A stretch of DNA of 64,000 nucleotides, taken from assembly GCF_022682495.2 (NCBI RefSeq), contig NC_071392.1:73802097-73866096 (forward strand), in the 5' to 3' direction. A program made the translations under genes and the position numbers. This document shows, piece after piece, positions 57,288 through 64,000 of this stretch; within the stretch, counting starts at the first letter, position 1, and each line of letters opens with the position of its first letter. Source of the DNA: Desmodus rotundus. Its lineage: Eukaryota > Chordata > Mammalia > Chiroptera > Phyllostomidae. A model generated the notes under the pieces. It saw only the letters and a program-made list of their open reading frames with translations. It did no database searches and was not told where the DNA came from.

Positions 57288-59120
57288 AGGGAGAACCAAG
57301 ATGGCGGCGTAGGTAGACACACTGAGCCTCCTCGCACAACCAGAACTGACAGAAAATTGAAAGGCAAGGAAGTCCGACACCAAGGAAATAAAAAATAAAC
57401 ATTCATCCAGACCGGTAGGAGGGGCGGAGATGGGCAGCCAGGGTGGAGAGGACTCACGTTGCCGTGGCGGGACCAAGACTGGCGGAGTGTGGGAGGAATG
57501 GGGCAGGCAGTCTGACCACTAGCAGACCCTGAGGCCCCACATTCGTGCAGATAGGCCCAGACGGCCGGACTCAGAGTGGCGGAGAACGGGGCAGGCAGAG
57601 CAGCGGGTAGCATCCCGCGGCCCCATATTCGGCACAGATAAACCAGACAAACAGCAGGGAGCAACCCAGGGCTCCAGCACGGTAAAATGAAGCCTCAAAC
57701 CTCTGATTGAAAGCACCCCTGGGGGTTCGGGCAGCAGCAGGAGAGACTCCCAGCCTCACAGGAGAGGTCGTTGGAGAGACCCACTGGGGCCTAGAGTGTG
57801 CACAAGCCCACCCACTCGGGAACCAGCACCAGAGGGGCCCAGTTTGATTGTGGGTAGCTGAGTGAAAGATTGAAATCTGGTGGATAGGGGAGTGGGCGCC
57901 ATTGCTCCCTCTTGGCCCCTCCCCCAGGTACAGTGACCAGCATTACCCTGCCCCGGGGAACACCTAAGGCTCCGCCCCGTTAAGTAACAGATGCGCCAAG
58001 ACAAAAAAAAAAAAAAAAAAAAAATGGCCCAAATGACAGAACACTTTAAAGCTCCAGAAAAAATACAACTAAGTGAGGAAGAGATAGCCAACCTATCGGA
58101 TGCACAGTTCAAAACACTGGTTATCAAGATGCTCACAGAATTGGTTGAATCTGTTCGAAAACCAGATGAAAAAATGAAGCCTATGCTAAGAGAAACAAAG
58201 GAAAACTGAGGGGTACAGGGAACCAATAGTGATGCGAAGGAAACTGGGACTCAAATCAATGGTGTGGACCAGAAGGAAGAAAGAAACATCCAACCAGAAA
58301 AGAATGAAGAAACAAGAATTCAGAAAAATGAGGAGAGGCTTAGGAACCTCCAGGACACCTTGAAACGTTCCAACATCCGAATTATAGGGGTGCCAGAAGG
58401 AGAAGAGGAAGAACAAAAAATTGAAAACTTATTTGAACAAATCATCATCTGGCAAAGGAAATAGACTTCCAGGAAGTCCAGGAAGCTCAGAGAGTCCCAA
58501 AGAAGCTGGACCCAAGGAGGAACACACCAAGGCACATCATAATTACATTACCCAAGATTAAACACAAGGACCTACATCCAAGATTACTGTACCCAGCAAA
58601 GCTATCATTTAGAATGGAAGGGAAGATAAAGTGCTTCTCAGATAAGGTCAAGTTAAAGAAGTTCATCATCACCAAGCCCTTATTATATGAAATGTTCAAG
58701 GGACTTACCTAAGAAAAAGAAGATCAAAAATGGGAACAGTAAAAATGACATCAAACTCACAGTTATTAACGACCACACCTAAAACAAAAACAAGAGCAAA
58801 CTAGGCAAACAACTAGAACAGGAACAGAACCATAGAGATGGAAATCACATGGAGGGTTGTCAATAGAGTAGTAGGAGGGGGAGAGGGGGGGAAAGGTACA
58901 GAGAATAAGTAGCATAGATGATAGGTGGAAAATAGACAGGGGGAGGGTAAGAATAGTGTAGGAAATGTAGAAGCCAAAGAACTTAAAAGTATGACCCATG
59001 GACATGAACTATAGGGGGGGAATGTGGGAGGGAGGGGGTGGGCAGGATGGAGTGGAGTCGGGGGGGAATGGGACAACTGTAATAGCATAATCAATAAATA
59101 TATTTAAAAAAAAGAAAAAA
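57288..59120 (+). mobile_element. HAL1 (half-L1) copy C, full length
   Basis: The head 'gagaaccaagatggcggcgt' is followed by a CpG-rich 5' UTR (about 736 bp), ORF1, and a G-rich 3' UTR ending 'aatcaataaatatatttaaa' plus A-rich tail. There is no ORF2. A perfect 16-bp TSD, ggaaaaactgagttgc, lies at 57272-57287 and 59121-59136. It shares with copy B the duplicated 5' UTR block and the ORF1 deletion, so both derive from one master lineage. ORF1 is broken by two small indels. Confidence 0.92.
58024..58712 (+). pseudogene. HAL1-C ORF1, frameshifted, same internal deletion as copy B
   Basis: The Met follows a run of A (22 including its own). The N terminus reads MAQMTEHFKAPEKIQLSEEE as in copy B. 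A small insertion creates a stop at 58207. The frame then continues through NIRIIGVPEGEEEEQ (RRM start) until a ~13-base deletion near 58441 shifts it. The junction 'agattaaacacaaggacc' near 58561 matches copy B (agattaaacgcaaggacc) and skips the same ~141-base segment. The end EMFKGLT is preserved. Confidence 0.8.
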
Positions 59121-59136
59121 GGAAAAACTGAGTTGC

Positions 59137-60928
59137 CAAGTGCACTGAAGTAGACATTTGGTATGCACAGCCATATTGCCCCATGTAGGAAGTAAAAGGA
59201 AAGAACAGAAAGATATTATCTAGAACCCAATGGCAAGTTTGCGTCACAAAAAAGTTTTATTCACCAATTTTGTCCTCAAAATTTCACTCCATAAGCATAA
59301 TGTTTATCAAACTGCATACAAATGGCTGGAATCACATGTCAGGAATATTTAAGGAAGTAGAAAAAGACAATGAAATTAGTCCTGTCTTTCTTATGCTCAC
59401 TTTAATTTAATGTGGGATTTGTGCAATTGGAAGAAAATCAAGGGATCTCTTGGCTTGATGACATGGGTAACACCAGAAGGTGGAGCTTATGGCTGAGCAC
59501 TGGAGAGGAGGGTGGTAGATAACCTGGCACTGAGTCACTCTTGGTGACTGACACATTCAATGACCACCAGAGCCCATTGCCATAGGACATGGCTAAGTCT
59601 AGCAGGGGTTACTTATGTTTATAGGGTTAAGTCATAAGAGGAATTTCTGGGAAAAAATAACCCTTTACTAAGATTTTTCACCTCTCACTAACTAAATCTT
59701 GTATTGGCACACACATTTCAGAAATTCTGTGAAATAATTGTTCCTATAATAATTACTATGTGTAAACATTTAAAGGCTTTTCTTCCAATATTCAAGAGTT
59801 ACTGAAATCTTCCCCTGGCCCAATGCTAGAGAAGCCACAAAGGAAAAGAAGAGTGTATGAATCTAAAGACCTAATATAAAGACTGTGAAGAAACTGAGGA
59901 GGAAAAGACTGGTTGTAACCAAGTGAGAAAGAAAAATAGCAGCCAGTATGGAGGAGAGAGGGGCAATGCATGGAATGGACAGAGAGGCTGGGAGTGTGCA
60001 TATAGTTGTGTTCTTTTCACTTTGTAGAACTTTACTTGCCCCTTTACTCGGGCAGAAGAACAGCAGCACCAGCCCACCCTGCAGCAGTCATACAAGAAGT
60101 CACCAACTTCAGGGCAGAGTTGCAGTCTGGCTGGTGTTGGAAGAAGCTAAAGCCAAATGCAAGCTGATGCACCTGCTCCTGAGTGGCCCCTCCACCTGTC
60201 TGTCCCACGTTCAGCCCTAGCTTAGGACCAAACAACCAAGGTAGAAAAGATGTAGGAAGAGAGAAGGCTCAGAGTGGAAGCACAAAGAAGTTCACCCAGG
60301 GGCAGAGTTTCTTACTGAGGGGGAGTAAACACAAAGCTCAAGTCCAAGCTTTAGTGCTATGAACTCTCTATTCTGAGGCATATATCACCCGCCACTCCTT
60401 AGACCCACCAGGATGACGCAGACTAGGAGCTGGCTTTGGTCAATACTGTATGTTCTCGTTTATTAATGATTACATAACAAGATCTAATGTAATTTTTAAC
60501 TGAGCCATAGCCAACCCAAAATGAGCATGTAGCATGGAGAAGAAAACCTGTGCTGTTTCTGACACTGAAATTTAGGGGATTGGTTGTAACCGTAGCCTAC
60601 ACAGACATCAATGATACACACAGCTACATGGATAGAACTGAATAATAAAAGTAGAAAACAGAGCAAAAGTTATAATACAATACCACTGATGAAAATTAAA
60701 AACACATTCACATGCAAAACAACACCTCAGACTTAACAAGGAAACACACATATTTAAGACACCATACATCCAAGGCACACATCAAAGACACCAGAGTGAA
60801 GAATGCTAAGGGAGAGAGGGGAACTGGAGCAGTGATCGGGGAAGATAAAAGAGAAAGAAAATAAAACAAGAAGAGGTCTTCACACTAATCCATGAGGATA
60901 ATGCCCTATAAGCTAAAGCATAAAAAAG
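59137..60928. other. Unassigned DNA
   Basis: There is no gene here. Overlapping frames on both strands at 59792-60235 contradict one another and have no supporting features. Confidence 0.45.
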
Positions 60929-60938
60929 AATAAAATCT

Positions 60939-61390
60939 GACCTTTTGAGACAGCATAGACAGACCTGGAGAGTATTATGTTTAGTGAAATTAGCCAGTCA
61001 GAGAAAAACAAATATCATATGATTTCACTTATATGTGGAATCTAGTGAACAAAATAAACAAAATAGAAACAGACTATAGAGACAGAAAACAGACTGGCAG
61101 CTGTCACAAGAGAGGGGGATTGGAGGGGAAGGTGAAAAAGGTGAAGGAATTAAGCAAAAATGAAAAAAACTCCTAGACACAGATAACAGTATGGTGATTA
61201 AGAGCAAAAGGGGGTGAGGGGAGGTGGAAGAGGCTAAAGGGGGGATAAATGGGGATAAAAGGAGACTTGAATTGGGGTGGTGGACACAGTACAATATATG
61301 TATGATTATTGGAGAATTGTACACCTGAAACCTATATAATTTTATTAACCAAGGTCAGCCCAATAAATTCAATAGAAAGTTAAATAAATA
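60939..61390 (+). mobile_element. Old L1 3' end
   Basis: It starts within the end of ORF2 ('gagtattatgtttagtgaaattagccagtcagagaaaaacaaatatcatatgatttcac'). A G-rich 3' UTR with two related blocks and a TAAA-rich tail follow. The likely TSD is aataaaatct at 60929-60938 and 61391-61400. Its 3' UTR type matches the old fragment at 27.4 kb rather than the young L1. Confidence 0.75.
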
Positions 61391-61400
61391 AATAAAATCT

Positions 61401-64000
61401 TGGGAGCAGAAGGAGATTAGGGACTAATCCTTGTGATATATTATACTATTTAACATTGCTGCTAAGATGCTATAGCCTCAGATTTTATCAGTTAGATACC
61501 AGCTTCAGAAGTTTTAGGTGGTATTAACCCTTTAAATGCAAACCATTCAGGTGCACATTTCAAAATTTATTTGATCTAATATTTTTAGTCATGGCTCAAG
61601 AATAATTCACCCAGATTTTTTATTTTTTCCTGAATAAAAGTGCTTCTCACTGTGCCATGCAAAAAAAAAAAAAAAAAAAAAAAGATTAACTTAATGCTCT
61701 ACTTGAAATCTGATTAAAACAAACACCATTACAGATGATTGGATGCTAAAAGTAAGAAGTAATTCGCATTTATTAGAATACACAGAAAAAAACTAAGAAA
61801 GCAACTTAAGACCTGATACAAATTAACACAGACTGCATCAGGCCTAATAGCTGGAAAAATTGCTGTTTTCAGAGATGTCCTTACCCCACCTCAAGAGAGT
61901 ATGACATTTAGGCCAGGTCAGGGATGAGAGCCTGACAGACTGGAAAGGACATGGGACAGTACTCAGAACTGACCTCTGAAAGGCGAGTTACAGATTGTCT
62001 TTTCCAAGTCGGATATAGAACACCCTCACTGTTCATTTTTTTGTCAGTAGAACCCGAGGCAGAACCAGGAATCCAGTAGGGTAGGGACAGGACATCTCAT
62101 CCATACCCAAAAAATGGCTGACTGACTATAGTGTCCTGGTCGTCTTGCTGCCCCTTAGCTGTAGCTTGTGGTAATAAACAGCTGGTTGTTACCCACCTTT
62201 CTAGAAGTCTCTTTCTGCATCTGTGTTGCAGCCTCCCTGAGGAGCCCAAACCAAACTAGAGTGATAGCATACCAAACTCTCCAAACAAATCCTCTTGGTC
62301 CCCGAATATGCCATAAAGCATATTTCACAACAGAAAGGTCATATGAAAAAAATGCTGACACATGCTTTCTCGCACTCGGGTTTGGTAGGGGTAAACAGCA
62401 GGCTGCGAGCAAGTGTACATAGCTGCTTAGCTGGAGCAGCATGGCGATGGAAAATGAAGCCTTTGCTGCTGGCTCTCCTGGGTATTCTTCGAGTTTGTGT
62501 GTGTGTGTGTGTGAACTAATAATAACAAATCTGATCTATTTACATCCAGGTTCCCTTGTCTAAAATTACTTACCTATGCTAAGTGTTTTAGTCACTGTTT
62601 GGTAATAAGATGCAATATAAATTAATCGCGAACACAGAAAATTAATGGAAAAGAAACACAGTCTGAGTGTATGCTGAGTTTAGCCACCAGAATCTATTTT
62701 TAAAGATGACCTAATTAGTTGTTACATAGAATATGGGGAGAAAAGAAACACAGGCAAAGCTTTTAGACAAACCCACCAGCAACTTTAAATGTGTAACATT
62801 GTTGGGGCCATTGTACAAAAGCTTATGGCATGATTTTCACACCGTTGTCAAACATGCCAGGCGGAATACATCAGCACAGAGAACCATGTAAATCTCTGGG
62901 GGGAAGAGATGTAATTGAAAAGTAAGCTTAAAAAATTATTTTAATAATTATTAATCTGTATGTATCTCCTAACTTACTCCCCATTTAGTAAATCAGATTG
63001 TAATCGTTTTGCCACAGGCTCCCCCCACCCCACAAATGTACCTGTGTGCAGAGCCATTGATCTTTACACTGTTTTTTATGAAGTTAATGTTATTAAATGA
63101 CAAATAGATCAAAGATACAGAAGGCTTGTCTTTTCTTAAATTAGAGCATTCTAAAATTTAAACAAAATAATCCAAATGTTGGATTCCTCCTGAACGACTA
63201 ATATCGCATTCAGTGCATTAAAACTTCTTGAAAAGCTGAAGCAAACCACTTTGTTATTTTCGCAAATAAAAGATGATTCTGAAAACTGATTTTACTTCCA
63301 CAGTTGGAAAGCAAAGCTAACTAAAGAACAAATACTCTAATGGAATATAAAGAACATATTAAAGAGAGAGATTTTATAAAAGCATTGGCTAAGCATGAGA
63401 AAACTAGAAAATGGTATTTTAAAGCCTATTAACATAGATCTCTTTCAACAAAAAACTAATCTAATACTATAGCAATAAAGTAGCATATATACCCTTCCTG
63501 CTTAACAAATCCCCCCGCCAACATTACACACTCTCAGATACTTGCATCTCATTCTGGCAGGAAAAGGGTAGTTAGTGAGTTTTCTATGAAAACCTGCCAA
63601 TGGAAGTTTGAATGACAGAATAAACTGGCTCATGTCATTTCTCTCTACCCAAACTTAATGAAACTAGTTTAAAAAAAGTAAAACAAACATTGATCAACAC
63701 ATGGCAAACAAAGAAAAGTCTACAACCTAAGGCCGTTACTTTAGAAAATCGTGAGGAAGAGAAGATTCAGGGGTGAAGGAAACTGCCTCTGTGTCAGGAG
63801 TTTGAATCACCCTCTCCCCTCCCACCACACACACAAACACACAAACACACTTCCACAAGGCCCTCACAAGTTACACTGGGGAGCTGCAAAATCCCAAGCT
63901 CTCACATCGATAATAAATCTGGAGAAAGGCAAGCTTAGAGGGCTGCCTTTTCCCCCCTCTGGAGAGCTAAAGAAAGTCTGCTGGGAGAGAAATAGCAGTT
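61401..64000. other. Right end, unassigned DNA
   Basis: There is no gene here. An A-run lies at 61660-61683, a (GT)n at about 62495-62512, and a (CA)n-like tract at 63827-63850. Bases 61925-62270 have some LTR-like character (aataaac followed by a CT-rich, GC-balanced end), but no terminal repeats or TSD are visible, so I do not call it. Confidence 0.4.

Noticed and set aside
61925..62270. Possible LTR with an aataaac signal
   Set aside because: No terminal TG…CA pair or flanking repeat could be found.
1..64000. CRISPR arrays, bacterial operons, phage or plasmid genes
   Set aside because: No spaced direct repeats of CRISPR type and no dense coding; the repeat content is clearly mammalian.

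Overview
The window is nuclear DNA from a mammal, most probably a bat. It is AT-rich and no protein-coding host gene can be recognised. Three copies of a tRNA-derived SINE whose head, body and CT-rich tail match the VES family of bats (10.9 kb, 32.3 kb, 52.1 kb) are the main evidence for Chiroptera, probably Yangochiroptera. Almost all open reading frames belong to retrotransposons or are chance frames. This looks like intergenic or intronic sequence that has received LINE-1 (L1), half-L1 (HAL1), SINE, LTR and DNA-transposon insertions over a long period. All family names are from sequence recognition by eye; nothing was searched.

Layout. 1-1.73 kb: unassigned. 1.74-10.34 kb: a full-length but dead L1 with an imperfect 11-bp target-site duplication (TSD), a 2.9-kb 5' region holding three diverged ~300-bp pyrimidine-rich tandem units, broken ORF1 and ORF2, and two nested L1 3' ends. 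10.9-12.5 kb: a reverse VES SINE and old repeats. 12.55-14.50 kb: HAL1 copy A. 14.5-20.5 kb: mostly unassigned, with MIR and hAT fragments and a hairpin. 20.5-21.3 kb: an LTR-like unit with a LINE-like head and a short tandem repeat. 21.56-26.6 kb: an ancient L1 split by HAL1 copy B and by a younger L1 with a twin-priming inversion. 26.6-33.0 kb: MaLR-type LTRs, L2, old L1 3' ends, MIR, a solo LTR with inverted termini and a 5-bp TSD, and a VES SINE. 37.26-38.99 kb: a young 5'-truncated L1 with an 18-bp perfect TSD and an open ORF2 C-terminal half. 39-57 kb: MIR, hAT, L2 and L1 3' fragments, microsatellites, and one exon-like segment at 41.4 kb. 57.29-59.12 kb: HAL1 copy C with a perfect 16-bp TSD. 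59-64 kb: an old L1 3' end, otherwise unassigned.

The most interesting material is the set of three HAL1 elements. Each has a 5' UTR, ORF1 and 3' UTR but no ORF2, and each is flanked by a perfect TSD. Copies B and C share an in-frame, codon-aligned deletion of about 47 codons at the start of the ORF1 C-terminal domain, and a duplicated ~90-bp block in the 5' UTR. Copy A has neither. This suggests a distinct subfamily that spread by using ORF2 protein supplied in trans by L1s such as those found here. HAL1 as a class is already described; whether this deletion subfamily is new has to be checked in repeat libraries.
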